Program-made: the position numbers and the translations under genes | Assembly (NCBI GenBank): GCA_933207985.1 | Contig: OW240921.1 | Location: 89,261,162 to 89,325,161 of the forward strand | Reading direction: 5' to 3' | DNA from: Pelobates cultripes | Taxonomy: Eukaryota; Chordata; Amphibia; Anura; Pelobatidae | Length of the DNA: 64,000 bases | Shown: piece by piece, positions 32,300-43,547 of the stretch | Layout of the letters: each line of letters starts with the position of its first letter | Numbering within the stretch: the first letter of the stretch is position 1 | Notes under the pieces: generated by a model | Told to the model about the DNA's origin: nothing | The model's input: the letters and a program-made list of their open reading frames with translations, nothing else | Database searches by the model: none

Positions 32300-34828
32300 T
32301 CTCAGCCCCTGTGTGGGTTGTTTTGGGAGGGGGCGACAAAATATTTGTTTGCCAGTGTAGCCAAAAATCCTTTACAGAGGCCCTGCTTATGCTGACAAGT
32401 TTGCAGTTTGTCCCAAAATGCCACAGGCTACACTCACACACTGTATTCTCTTTCAGCTGTAAGAGCACCTGTGAAGACACACTTCATATTGGGGACTCAT
32501 GAAGCCAATACCATGTTCACAAATGCTGTTTGTGTACAACCATGCATTTGCCAACTGCTATGTTCACAGTTGGTGGTTCTCTATCACGAGGGCACAGCAT
32601 TTATAAACTGGCATATTCACAGATTAAGTTACTTCTGTTTTCCCTGTTGATGCTTCTCACTTGCAGTTGCCATGTTCACAGCTGCAGATCTCCCACTATG
32701 ACATGACAGAGGGCCTAACTCCTGCCAAGTGCCATCTTTACATCAGCAGGTCTCTCGTCATCTCCTGTGCCCTCTGCAAAGCCTTTACCAAATTCCATCT
32801 ACACAGCCGCAGGTCAGGAAAAGCTTAATTCACCAACTGACACATTCACGGCAACAAGGCACTTGCTATTAACTATCCTGATTTGTGTGTATATTATATT
32901 CATTGCAGAACCTGTATAATTACAGAATTTTTTAACACACCCTGGATAGCTCTGCAATATGAGAAATGTGAATTAAATTAATTTGGAACCACACAGAGAA
33001 TCACAGGAGAAGCAAAGTATGAACAGAAATTTACATTAAATGCATTCCTGCAAATTGTTTATGTCACGTCAATAAATTAGAAACAAACAAGCTGTATAAT
33101 AAAAAATATGTATATAGCTGTATTTGTGCAGAATTGTGACCGTTTTAATCATAAATGTGCAGGTTCTAGAGACAAATTGTATGGACGGCGAGGAGAAAGC
33201 AGATCTAGTTTGCTAGATATAAGTTAATATTTCTCTTAGCAACAGCTCTATTATATACAAATTGTTATTCAACTGTTCTTGCAAAAATACAGAAAACATC
33301 ATCAAGAATCTTTTACTCACATGTAATGGAGGGGAAAAGACTGCCTTATGTGCAGTACCTTAGTATATATTTTGCTACATTTCGAACCTTTGATGGAAGG
33401 ACGAGCCCTTTCTCTCGATATACAATCTCATTATTTTTTTGATTACATCCTTTTAAAAACCGAAGCCCGAGAGCAAGAACGAACCTCCTTCTGTAGTCCA
33501 CAATTGATTTAGACAGCTCTTAAAGCTAACTGCTACTATAAGCCTGGAATTGCGGATACTTGTGTGTTCAATCAATGTGTAGATATTGAACTGTTACAAG
33601 GCTAGTTTACGCTATGGTAAGCACAGCATCTTAAAAGAAAAATAATATTATTGTCAAGAAGATAGATGATGACTGAATAAATCCCTACAGGATGTATAAT
33701 AATTTTATAATGCATAGCATCATATGCTCTTTTGCATATTACAATAATAATAAATATGTCTGCTATGACCATACGTTCTATGGCCAGACTTGACAGCTGT
33801 GGCCATGAACACCGTGTTGGATTATAATCAGTTTCATCTGCAATGCATCTGTATTCCAACATCAAGTGAAAGATGTGTATTCGTGGATTACTGTAAGGCT
33901 ATGTGATGTTTACTGTATCGATTATGGCAACAGAGTTAGATGTCAAGATTGAGGTATTTTTGACTAGTATCTTCAGTTTTGAGAAAGGGCCTGTGGATGA
34001 ACATTTTTTGAGCATGCACTACTCCTGAAAAATCCTCAAAACCGGCCTCCCCTCCACCCCCCTCACATTGGATATCACTCAAAGGGGGTGGCGAGACCAA
34101 TTATATTGATATGGAGAGTTGTCACCATCCTTAGATTTAAATTCTAATCACAACTACACCAATTTGGTCCTATTCACTTGATATGCAGAACCTTAGAAGT
34201 CCACGGCAACTGCAATACATCTCAATAACAAGTCCTTCTTAAGCACTATCAGGAGTATATACATCCAGTGTGTGATTCAATACATTACATGATGATTCCA
34301 TGTACCCTGATGCCAGTGCTCTACTTACCAAAGTTATATAAAATATAACTTTGGCTTTCTTGGCTACTGAAAGTGAATGGTGTTTCATTGTTTTGTTTGT
34401 TTGTTTTTTGCATGTGTTTTTTTTTATTCTTTATTGTATTTTACATTAAGGTATTTTACCTGATTTAATAAAATCTGAACATCTAGGAACCACATGTACC
34501 AACCTTAATGTACCCATGCACCTATGTTAGAAAATGTATCAGATACTTATTGCTATGTGTGTGTTACCTACATATTGTATCTCTGTTAATATCCCATGTA
34601 CAGTACTTAATCTGTTACTATTCTCTCTTCTACCCAGCATTAAACATTGTCTGGCCCTGTACATATTGTCTATAAACCATGTCATATCACCTGCTGCTTC
34701 TTACATCAGCACAGGTGACTCTTGTTAGCATAAGTGGGCAGCTCACAAAGAAATTTTTGACAGTGAGCAGTGCATGGTAGTTGAAATCTGTTAGTACACT
34801 TTGTAACTTCTCCACCAACCAAATCGTA
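32300..34828. other. No recognisable feature
   Basis: No gene, repeat family or RNA identified. Confidence 0.45.
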
Positions 34829-35010
34829 TTAAAAGAATACTACACGCACCATAACCACTTCAGCCAGCTATAGTGGTTATGGTGCAAGAAGTGTCCTGGC
34901 ATCCTCCCTGTGTAAGTAGTTAAGCCCTTTAAGAATTATTTGACAACTTACCTGGGTGTCGCTGATTGCCCGCCACAACCCCGTCTGAATCCGGAAGCTC
35001 CTCCATTGAG
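34829..35010. repeat. T2-type MITE fragment
   Basis: Starts TTAAAAGAATACTACACGCA, then ACCATAACCACTTCAG paired with its own complement TATAGTGGTTATGGTG nearby. Right end unclear. Confidence 0.5.
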
Positions 35011-36149
35011 CTAAACCCAACAGTTTAAATTCCTAACTACAGCGACTTGATTCTTGGATTGTTGCTTTAGCTGGAAATTAGGTAATGTTTCACTTTTAAG
35101 AAAACAAACTGTATGTTTACTGCTCTTCTCATTGTGTTTAATTTTTCTGAAACAAACTATGACGGTTCAGAGTACGCAGCAAGCCCTGCCGTTTTCTGGA
35201 GGTTACATATTTAATCATGAAGTCACTGAAGAGACCTCTGTGGGTAGCACTGCCTTTGCAGGTTATAGCCATAGGCAATGTTTCCTTATGAGCTTTCGAT
35301 AGGAATTGAATCAGGAGACATTTCTCATTGTAGTATTCAGTCTAAGCTCACAGTACATATCGTTAGCCCTGGTAGATTCTGGCCCATTTTTAATATCTGT
35401 CACTTTATGGTGGTCAGCAAAAACTCTCACAGCAAGAAAACCTTCATACACGTTTTGCTGAATTTACAGTTTGGGCAATGAAAAATTACGGCAACAGAAA
35501 ATCTTGGTGTGTTTTGTCTTTTGTTTAGAAAATTAGAGCCTAATCCATGGCATGCGTTAACGCTCTAAGTGCCACATGTAAGCCTATGACGCATTGCTCA
35601 ATCATATCAACAATTAAAATTACAAAGTAAAACATGTCTACTAATCAAAAGAGCACATAAAACAATCTGATTATGAAAATTTAACATATTTAAATTATTC
35701 TGCAGTTTTTTTTAGCAACTTTCAACCTCCACTACATTTTGTTGGTGTAAGTTACAAAAAACAATTATGCTTCAACGTAAGTTCATTTATTTAACAGAAC
35801 ACATAAAGTGAATTGAAAATATATATGTAAACATTGTGAGACATGACTATTTTATATTTATTGCTCTGGGGTGATTGTATAACATAGTGGAGAAGAGGTT
35901 TTTCTTCACTTAATACTGAATAATCTTCTCAGTGAGCGATATCATATACAACCCATTTTTCAATATGTCATTACACATTTACTTACTTGTCTAATTTTTG
36001 CACAGTTTATAAATCAAATTCTAAATACAAAAAAAATGCAAAATTAAAAAACTTAGTAGGCAAAAATCAATGCATGCTGGGAAGTATATTTCCAATCCAT
36101 AAAACAAGGAATGAAAACTAAACATATATTTATGGAACGATATAGATAT

Positions 36150-36590
36150 AGAAATAGGAATATAAACATATATTCCTAATTCTGTGTTATAGTAACTATT
36201 TAGATTATCCTAAATAAAATAAAGAGATTTTCTTATCTCATTTCCTCCAGCGTGCTGGACTCAGCACAGCTGCTTCCGGTCCGCTAGCTGAGATCATCAA
36301 ACCTGATGATTTCAGCCAATCCAATGCTTCCTGATAGGCAAATTACTGCCCAATCAGCTTATCCTCATGCAGATGCATTGACTGTAATCTTTGCAGGACC
36401 AAGCCCAAGAAGTCCCTCTAGTGGCTGTTAATCCATGTGGAGTTAGGCAGCAGTGTAAACACTGACTGTTCCCAGAAAGGGCAGTGTTTACACATCTCAG
36501 ACTAAAGGGACAGAGCCAGATTTTCCATAAGGCAAAGTAAGTAAAGTAAGTCCTGTAGAGGGTGCCTGTTTTCAACACTTATTTTTGAGC
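36150..36590. repeat. Diverged T2-type MITE, same subtype as 3868
   Basis: It shares the order CATATATTCCTAATTCTGTG..., CAGCCAATCCAATGCTTCC, AATCAGCTTATCCTCATGCAG and the GTGTAAACACTG block with the MITE at 3868-4459. Ends are eroded. Confidence 0.5.
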
Positions 36591-36859
36591 GTAACCACTT
36601 CTAACATACCTTTACCCTGCATGCATTTTCACAGCTGCATATATTCACTATACTCACAGATTAACATGCAATACATTACAAGTAGAAATATGCACATACA
36701 CTGATCAGTCATGACCACTGACAAGTGACATGAATAACATTGATTATATTGTTAAAATGGTGCCTGTCAAGGGGTAGGATATATTGGGCAGCAAGTGATC
36801 AGTCAGTGCTTGAATTTCATGTGTTGGAAGCAGAACAAATAGCAACAAAAAATATCTGA

Positions 36860-37927
36860 GTGGGGGACGTGGCCAAGCGGTTGAACTGAAAGGCCGCATT
36901 ATGTCAGAGCTCCGAGCCACTGCACTAGTTTAACCCATATTATTAGCAGCACTGCTCGATCAGGGCGACTACCGGTGCAGGAGTAGGACCCAAGACACAA
37001 AATAGGTCGAAAAACCAAAAAGCTGAAGCCAGACAAACCTTGAATGGGCCTCAACATCGGAGACCTCCTGCAGCAGGCACAAGGTGCAAGTGGGCCCAAA
37101 ATGGCAAACTATCCTGAGGCCTACTCAGACTTGTCGGACGAGCTGTCCCTCGGATAAGGAGGAGGATGCCTTGTCAGCCATACTGACCCCAACTTCCAAA
37201 TCTAGCAGCCCTGTCAAATCCCCAGTCACAGTGGCGGTGCTTAAAGACCTCCTGGCAGACTTGCCGAAAAATAGTCTGGCTGACGTGGCAAATCTGCGCG
37301 CTGATCTCCAGGGCCTAACGGGCCAGCTTGGTGCGGTGGAATCCACAACAGTAGAGCACATGCAACAGCTAGCCTCTATGCAGCAAACAATCCTGTCACC
37401 ACCTGAATCTCCTGAATCTCCTCCTCCTATATTATACCTGCTTATCTCAGCCCTACTCTGTTATGTATATATGCTTTCTCAGTTTACTACGCACAGTACG
37501 GTTAGCTCTCAACAGTAGCCACCCCTCACTTTCCATACGAGCGGTAACCCGATCGCATGCTTACACCACCCTGCCTGCGATTGTGAAACAAGCCAGATAC
37601 CGCTTGCAAATCCCTAGCCAGGCGTTAAGCCCCCAGATCCAGCAATAGACCTAATGATACCTTTGTACCCCCCTAATATAGGATTAGCAGATGGGTAGTG
37701 CGGTTTCTTACACGCTAGTCTAATATAAGTTACTTATGCTGTTAAGTCAAAATGTCTATTTGCTCCATTACGAGGCTGGATCCTTAGGTGTTCCTATCTT
37801 CATACTCTTTGTGTGTTAGACTTACTTTTTGACTATTATAAGTTCTGTTATACCACGCATACCTTCTTTGACCAATGCTATATCACTATTATTATAAAAA
37901 TGTGCAGAACCTTCACTTGCATGTTTG
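36860..37927 (+). mobile_element. L1-clade LINE, full 5' end but internally deleted
   Basis: It begins GTGGGGGACGTGGCCAAGCG, a GC-rich 5' UTR, then an ORF1 N-terminal part, then breaks near 37430 into sequence resembling 3' untranslated DNA. An imperfect 11-bp duplication, AAAATATCTGA (36849-36859) and AAAATATATGA (37928-37938), may mark the ends. Confidence 0.6.
37101..37430 (+). pseudogene. L1 ORF1 N-terminal fragment
   Basis: The ATG at 37101 starts MANYPEAYSDLSDELS; a frameshift near 37155 moves the frame to DALSAILTPTSKSSSPVKSP... followed by a heptad-like region (VANLRADLQGLTGQLGAVESTTVEHM), the coiled coil of an L1 ORF1p. It resembles residues 40-110 of the intact ORF1 at 42540 in order but is a different subfamily. 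RNA-binding and C-terminal domains are missing. Confidence 0.65.
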
Positions 37928-38629
37928 AAAATATATGACAGTATTCAGCCTGGTATTGCTGTTGTGGCAACACATGCTCGTTTGTTATAACTTGCACAAC
38001 CAAAATAATTTTTATTTTTTTCTAGTTTCCCTCCAGCACCATCTCCATCAGATACATGACGCTTAGGAGGTAGGACTGTTTTAGTGTTTTTGGTCAATAA
38101 GATCTTGTAATTAGGCTCATCATATTTCTCAGCACCCGGCCCACTGGGCTCTTAATCTGGCCCTGATTGTACAGTCCACCCATTGCCAGTACTGCAGCAG
38201 CACATAATGGTGTCTGACACTATCCCTTTAAACAGCAACACATTTCCTAGAGACAGACTTTGTATCTAAAGGTGTCAGGCCCATTGGATGTAGGAATTCT
38301 AAACTCATGGTCAGATTTCATTCAGGTGTTAGTGTAGACTGTGTGAAATGTCATTAGAGAACAAGAAGTAAAAGAAGCCAGTAAACAGGAACAGGAGTCA
38401 GGAAAGCAGGAAACATGTTTGTGAATACAGGAAGAACTCCTTTCAGTATTTTCCAGCAGGCTGGTCTTTATGTCCCCAGGCACCAGATGTACATTCACTG
38501 TTTCTAGAATCTAGTTCTGTCTCACACCAGAGTTGTCCAGGCAACATCACAGGTTTCAGAGTGTGCTTGCATCATTTATTGCATGTAAACTCAAAAGCAA
38601 TTGCATAAAAAGAACAATATATTGTGACC

Positions 38630-38709
38630 TTAACCCCTTAAGGACACATGACATGTGTGACATGTCATAATTCCCTTTTATTCCAGAAGTTTGGTCCTTA
38701 AGGGGTTAA
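38630..38709. mobile_element. 80-bp palindromic MITE on TTAA
   Basis: TTAACCCCTTAAGGACACAT at the left and its complement ...GTCCTTAAGGGGTTAA at the right, with a short loop region. Its right TTAA (38706-38709) is shared with the next MITE. Confidence 0.75.
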
Positions 38710-38862
38710 AGGAACACTATAGTGCCATGAATACAAACATGAACTCCTGTAACTATAGTGCAGGGCTGTCTGCTTTTTGGCTATCAAGGTCCCCAACCCT
38801 CCTTAAAACAAGGTGATTTTACTCACCGTTTTCCCCATGATGTGACAGTCTGGCCACGCTTC
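38706..38862. repeat. T2-type MITE, left end, cut by an LTR
   Basis: Starts TTAAAGGAACACTATAGTGC and runs in family order (CAAGGTGATTTTACTCACC) up to the LTR copy at 38863. No right piece recognised. Confidence 0.6.
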
Positions 38863-39960
38863 TGTGACGAAAGCAACTTCGCCACTGGTTTTTGGAGAAG
38901 ACTAATGGCCAGCCTGTTGCCTTGTGATTATGGTCCCTGTATTAGACTTTGGATCAGGACTATGGAAAGGCTGTTGTTCATGCCTTTTCCCTGCAATGGT
39001 TCAGTGAATGGGGCTTGCCGAATGGATTGTGATAATGGTGTTCGTTTACTGAACAAACTGATGAACAAACAGACCACCTGCAAGTGGGGTATGCTACTCG
39101 TTAACCTCCCAGAAGCTGTGGTTAACCGCAGCTTAATTGACAAACGGCTCGGTGGTCGGGGTTCGTATGCACGAACTCGTGGCTACGGCCATCTTAAACT
39201 GTCGAACCGCCAGCGGTGTTTTGTCAACGAACGTATGAAACTGTTTTCGGCCACTCGACTGCACAAACAACGCTGGGACTTCCAGACTTCCAGTCATTCA
39301 TTTCATTTTCATACTAACGCAGCAGCGTTCGGTACATTGGAGCCCACAAACTAGGGACACACATAGACTATGACCATTCACCAGTTAATTCGGTAATTCG
39401 AACAGTATTTGAACTATTGGAAATAGACCGGCCGCACAGCCTAATTCTCTGGAACTGTTTTGGGCATGAAGCCAAGCTTGCGGTTGGTCAAAAGAGACTT
39501 CCAGGAATTTCCTGAACCCCTGCTCTGATCTGGGTGATTTTTGGATATGTTGTTCACCCAGATTAGGGGATATGTGGTGTTTTGGGGTGTTTCCAGACTT
39601 TGTAAAAATGTATGTTTTTTCTGCTTAGAGTTAATTGAGTTAGTCCATTGCCTTCATTAATTGTATCACAGGCAGAGGGGAGGGATTGTGTACACTGTAT
39701 GGGAGTGTCTGAATGTAAACCTCTGTTTTTATTGGCTTGTATATTTTGTATTTAGTGCCCAACTAGGTCCACCTGGGCATCACCTTTTCTGTAAAACTTG
39801 TATAAAAGACCAGTGTGTGCCATTAAACTCTCTGATCCGGTTTGACCCTCAACACGTAGTCTTGTCTCGTGATTAAAGGGAAACTGCAATAATCACACTG
39901 GGGATTGCTATACTTTGTATACTCCCTGGGCTCTAATCACTGTTCCTGTTATGATTTGGT
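38863..39960 (+). repeat. LTR of the same family as 25928, about 1.1 kb
   Basis: It starts TGTGACGAAAGCAACTTCGC, matching the complement of the right end of 25928-28126 (TGTGATGAGAGCAATCTCGC). Downstream the order is the same: TTCTGCC, GGTTAACCGCAGCTTAATTGAC, CAGCGGTGTT, GGCAGAGGGGAGG, a TATAAAAG box (39801-39808), CATTAAA and TTGACCCTCAACACG then CTTGTCTCGT. It is about half as long, lacking parts of U3. The right edge is uncertain and the usual CCGTTACA end is not seen. Confidence 0.65.
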
Positions 39961-40353
39961 CTACATCTTTCAAATCTGGAGTTCAAATTGCACGTCACGT
40001 AATAACACATATTTCTTAAAAAAAAATTTGTTTAGTAGATAAATTCCATAACATATGAGGTCTCCCATAATCACACATATAAATATAATTTACACCCAAA
40101 ATTATTTTATTCTCTATTGTCACATTTCACACTTCAGCACCTTTCATATTTTATTGGTCTTGGGACGCTTTATTGCCCAGGTCTATTTAAGCAATTAAAA
40201 GAATTGAGCCTGAAGCACTCACAGCTGGATCCTAAAGACTACAGTATATATCAGATGACAGACCACAAAGACTATATTCTAGAAAACTAAAATGCACTGT
40301 GTACAATATTTGGACATATAATCTAACTATTTGATGTAGGTGTGTTTCATATA

Positions 40354-40718
40354 TTCTCAGAATACTCTTGCAACCCGTTTTTTGCTCGCCATAAGTTTAA
40401 AGGGTAATCCAGACGTGGAACCCTTGCTCATGGTGCCTAGAGAGATATCAGCTATGCCTCACTGATGATGCCTAACAAGGCTGAAACGATCGTCTGGGGT
40501 TGCTGTATCTCTCGTGCAGAGAGAACTTGCTGGCATTTAGGATCTGGACTGCCCGTATGGGTGGGACCAGTCTGATATGCTTCAGATATGTTCTCTCTGT
40601 AATGGCACAAGATGAGCTAAAATCAGCTTGAGTTCTGAGCGGGGACCCACCGAAGGGCATACTATTTCAGCTGCTGTCCGTTCTCAGAATACTCTTGTGA
40701 CCCGTTTTTTGCTCTCCA
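40354..40718 (+). mobile_element. Hammerhead-ribozyme retroelement insertion, 365 bp, terminally redundant
   Basis: A 13-bp target duplication TGTGTTTCATATA lies at 40341-40353 and 40719-40731. The insertion starts and ends with the same 38-bp direct repeat (40354-40391 and 40681-40718, three mismatches), so it is 1.1 copies of a 327-bp unit. A hammerhead sits at 40440-40513. No protein is encoded. Hammerheads occur in the terminal repeats of Penelope-like elements and in small non-autonomous retrozymes; either would fit. Confidence 0.75.
40440..40513 (+). ncRNA. Type I hammerhead ribozyme
   Basis: The core is CTGATGA (40462-40468), stem II GCC/GGC (40470-40472 with 40479-40481), GAAA (40483-40486), stem III ACG/CGT with a 2-nt loop, then the cleavage base C40494. 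Stem I pairs 40456-40461 with 40495-40500 and, after a small internal loop, GAGAGATATCAGC (40440-40452) with GCTGTATCTCTC (40502-40513), 12 pairs with one bulge. All invariant core bases are present. One defect is a T-T mismatch at the base of stem II (40469/40482), which probably lowers activity. The 2-3 bp stem III is typical of the Penelope/retrozyme forms, which cleave better as dimers. Confidence 0.82.
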
Positions 40719-40731
40719 TGTGTTTCATATA

Positions 40732-41937
40732 ATGCACATCGTTGCCAATTTTTGGAACTCGTACGTCTTTGGCCATAAGCATTTGATACAGAGATGTGAT
40801 AAAAATAGAGTGGGCAGTAAAGACCCTAAAACATCTCTAAATTCAACCTGTTACCCATCAGTGTTCTTCATTAATGTTTAGTTACATCATGGCAATAAAA
40901 CATTAATCAACGTATTTTGATCATTCAGTGGTAAGAGAGAAGTGCGTTTTGATGTTTCTTAGAATTATTGAGTTAGTAATAAAATGTAGGCAGCAAATTT
41001 CACAGTTCAACAATCCAATAACTTTGCAATTCTCATGATCAAGATAAAACTTAAATTTTCAAACTGGGAGGGTTGTTCAGTGATGTATTTATACACCGTG
41101 ATTAGATATACTTTAAAACTAATTTTCTGCAAGTGAAATAGCTTTGAAGTTGCAAGACCTTCATCCACTTAAATAATCTCATATTCCTTATCTGAATTAT
41201 TTCCAATTTCATGATATCGTTTTTCTAATAAGGTGATTTGAACTTTACTCTGCATTGTAAAAAATGCTTAGCTGAGACGTTGCATGGGAAGAAAGATTAT
41301 GTCAGTATTACAATTCCCATCTACGAATGGCCAAATTGGCTTATTATTCACAATGAGGTATGCTCAATGAGAGTGTTAAGCATCCAGTACAACAAGAACA
41401 GTTAAAAATAACCATCTTTCAGAAATTGCATTCATTTTTAATCATGGATAAACTAATTGGACATTTCAAAGTTAAATCATTTGGAGTTGGCTCTATTGTA
41501 TTATTGATACATATTGTCAGCTGTTACAGTAGTGATGTTGCAAGTATTTTATCAGGAATCTTAATATCTGGGGGGTTAGTGTGAATTCTTGCATTAATTA
41601 TCAAACACTCAACAAAAGCGATAAACTATGGGTAACTAACGCTATTACATTTTCCATCAAAAAGAGAGACAGATTTCGTTGTAGATATTAGACCCATAAT
41701 TGGCTACTCTTTAATTATGCAACATAGAGGGAAGACTGGTTTATTAGAATTTCAGATCACACTGCAATAATCCAATAGACAATCTCTAGATAGCAACACA
41801 TTGTTTTACATGTATTGTTACAAGCAGTAACTAAGGGTAACTAAAACTGTTTGTATTAATATTTTTAAAGTGCCCCAGACAAAACTTTGTTTTGTCTGGG
41901 GCCTTTTATGTGCACCCTCTTATTTGCGAAAAAAAAC
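40732..41937. other. No recognisable feature
   Basis: AT-rich; nothing identified. Confidence 0.45.
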
Positions 41938-42381
41938 CGACAGAGAAGTTACTACAAATAGATAAGTAAAAAAGTGGATGAAGAGAGATGGTCACATTAT
42001 AGAGATAACACTAATTACTATAATAAAACATGAATATATATATACATATATACAAAAAAATAAAAATATTTTTAAAATGCTTAGAAAAAAAAAAGAAAAA
42101 GAAATATAAAAAAAAAAACAGACAAAACTACAAAAACAAATCATACTGAAAATCAACAGTAAGACCATTAGGATGCAGCATCGTAAGCTTTTGAAGCTTA
42201 TGAATCTAGTAACCCTCTCTTTATTTCAATCTTCATCACAAAAAGAAAAATTGACGAAGAGAGACTACTGGAAATAGATAAGTACAAATTTGGATAAATG
42301 AGGAGAGATGATCACAATATAGAGATAAAACAAAGTACTATAAAAATACATAACAAATATATTTTAAAAATCAACAAAGCC
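41938..42381. repeat. Direct duplication of about 250 bp; second copy hosts the L1
   Basis: The block with ACTACAAATAGATAAGTA, GAGAGATGGTCACATTATAGAGATAA, CAAATCATACTGAAAATC and TAAGACCATTAGGATG (41938-42190) is repeated from about 42249, continuing beyond the L1 at 50820-50880 (CAAACCATATCAAAATTC, TAAGACCATTATGAT). Confidence 0.7.
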
Positions 42382-42539
42382 GGAGGCGGAGCCTAACCTC
42401 TGACCAAGATGGACGTGTGATTCCTGAGCTCCCTCACCCCTGAGCATACCATCGGCTTACATCTGCGACCAAGCCCAACCATCCACCCCTGAAAACATCC
42501 AAAATCCCCCGCTACATCAACCCTTCACATTTTCCCACC

Positions 42540-43547
42540 ATGGGAGGCAATAAAAAACGGAGGGAGCACACGCCGTCGGTGGCCACCCTGTTTCGCGCCT
42601 CTGAGCAGGGTCGGCCATCTTCGGCCCCGAACACTCAGCAATCTGGCTCCGACTCGGAGGATGGCGAGATGCCAGAGGACTCCTCCGCACCCATCACGAT
42701 GGGCAACCTGAGGAGACTCCTCAGAGAAACGTCCGCGGACATCAAAACCTACACTGCGGCGGAATTGGAGAAACAAATGGCGGGCCTTAAGGGCGACATA
42801 GACGTGCTCACAACCCGCGCAACGCAGGCCGAGCAAGACATCAGGGACCTGTCCCAAACAACGCAAGCCCAACGGCAAGAACTCCTCACCATGCAGGACA
42901 GAATAGTGCAACTGGAAGATGGCCTGGAAGATCTCAATAATCGATCTCGCCGGAAAAACATCAGGATCCGTGGTCTGCCAGAATCGGTGCCACCGGAGGC
43001 CGTCCTCACTACGGTCCAAGAGATCTTCCGCAACCTCCTCCCAGACGCAGCAGCCCATGATCTATCCATAGAACGGGCACATAGAGCATTGCGGCCCCCC
43101 ACGCCTAATCTAGCCTCACCGAGAGATATAATAGTGAAGCTGCTCCTATTCACCACCAAAGAAAAGCTGATGGCGGCGGCCCGCTCCAACCCACCGACAC
43201 ACCAAGAGCAGCAGCTGCAGTTCTTTCACGACTTGGCGCCTACAACCCTGCGAAAACGGAGGGAACTGAAACCCCTCACCGCCTCGTTGTTACAGCACGG
43301 ATGGAAATATACATGGGGCCACCCGTTCAAGTTAATGGTCCGGAAGGACAATAAAGCCTATACCCTGCACTATCCTGCTGACATGTCGGATTTTGCCAAA
43401 CATATTGGAGTCCCGCTCCTCCAAACATCCGCACCCTCAGACACAGCACCGCAACGCTCCAGCCGCACATCGCAAACGACCGACGCGACTTCCCTACGCA
43501 TACCGCAGAAGAGCAAGCTGCAGCAGACCCCGAAGAAACCAGCTTGA
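42540..43547 (+). CDS. L1 ORF1 protein, 335 aa
   Basis: ORF1p binds the element's RNA as a trimer and acts as a chaperone in the ribonucleoprotein. The start is the ATG in CCCACCATGGG, a near-ideal Kozak context. Order: a polar, Ser/Asp/Glu-rich N-terminus (1-55), a heptad-rich coiled coil (about 60-135), an RRM-type domain opening with RRKNIRIRGLPE (about 138-149) and containing IERAHR and DIIVKLLLF, and a C-terminal domain with LLQHGWKYTWGHPFKLMV (about 250-267). Length is like mammalian L1 ORF1p (about 340 aa). The tail after 290 is Ser/Thr/Lys-rich. Upstream lies only the short UTR; downstream is the unusually long spacer. Confidence 0.93.
   Translation: MGGNKKRREHTPSVATLFRASEQGRPSSAPNTQQSGSDSEDGEMPEDSSAPITMGNLRRLLRETSADIKTYTAAELEKQMAGLKGDIDVLTTRATQAEQDIRDLSQTTQAQRQELLTMQDRIVQLEDGLEDLNNRSRRKNIRIRGLPESVPPEAVLTTVQEIFRNLLPDAAAHDLSIERAHRALRPPTPNLASPRDIIVKLLLFTTKEKLMAAARSNPPTHQEQQLQFFHDLAPTTLRKRRELKPLTASLLQHGWKYTWGHPFKLMVRKDNKAYTLHYPADMSDFAKHIGVPLLQTSAPSDTAPQRSSRTSQTTDATSLRIPQKSKLQQTPKKPA

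Noticed and set aside
31680..32502. Pro-rich frames of 186-233 codons
   Set aside because: Products of the C-rich minisatellite; open in three overlapping frames at once.
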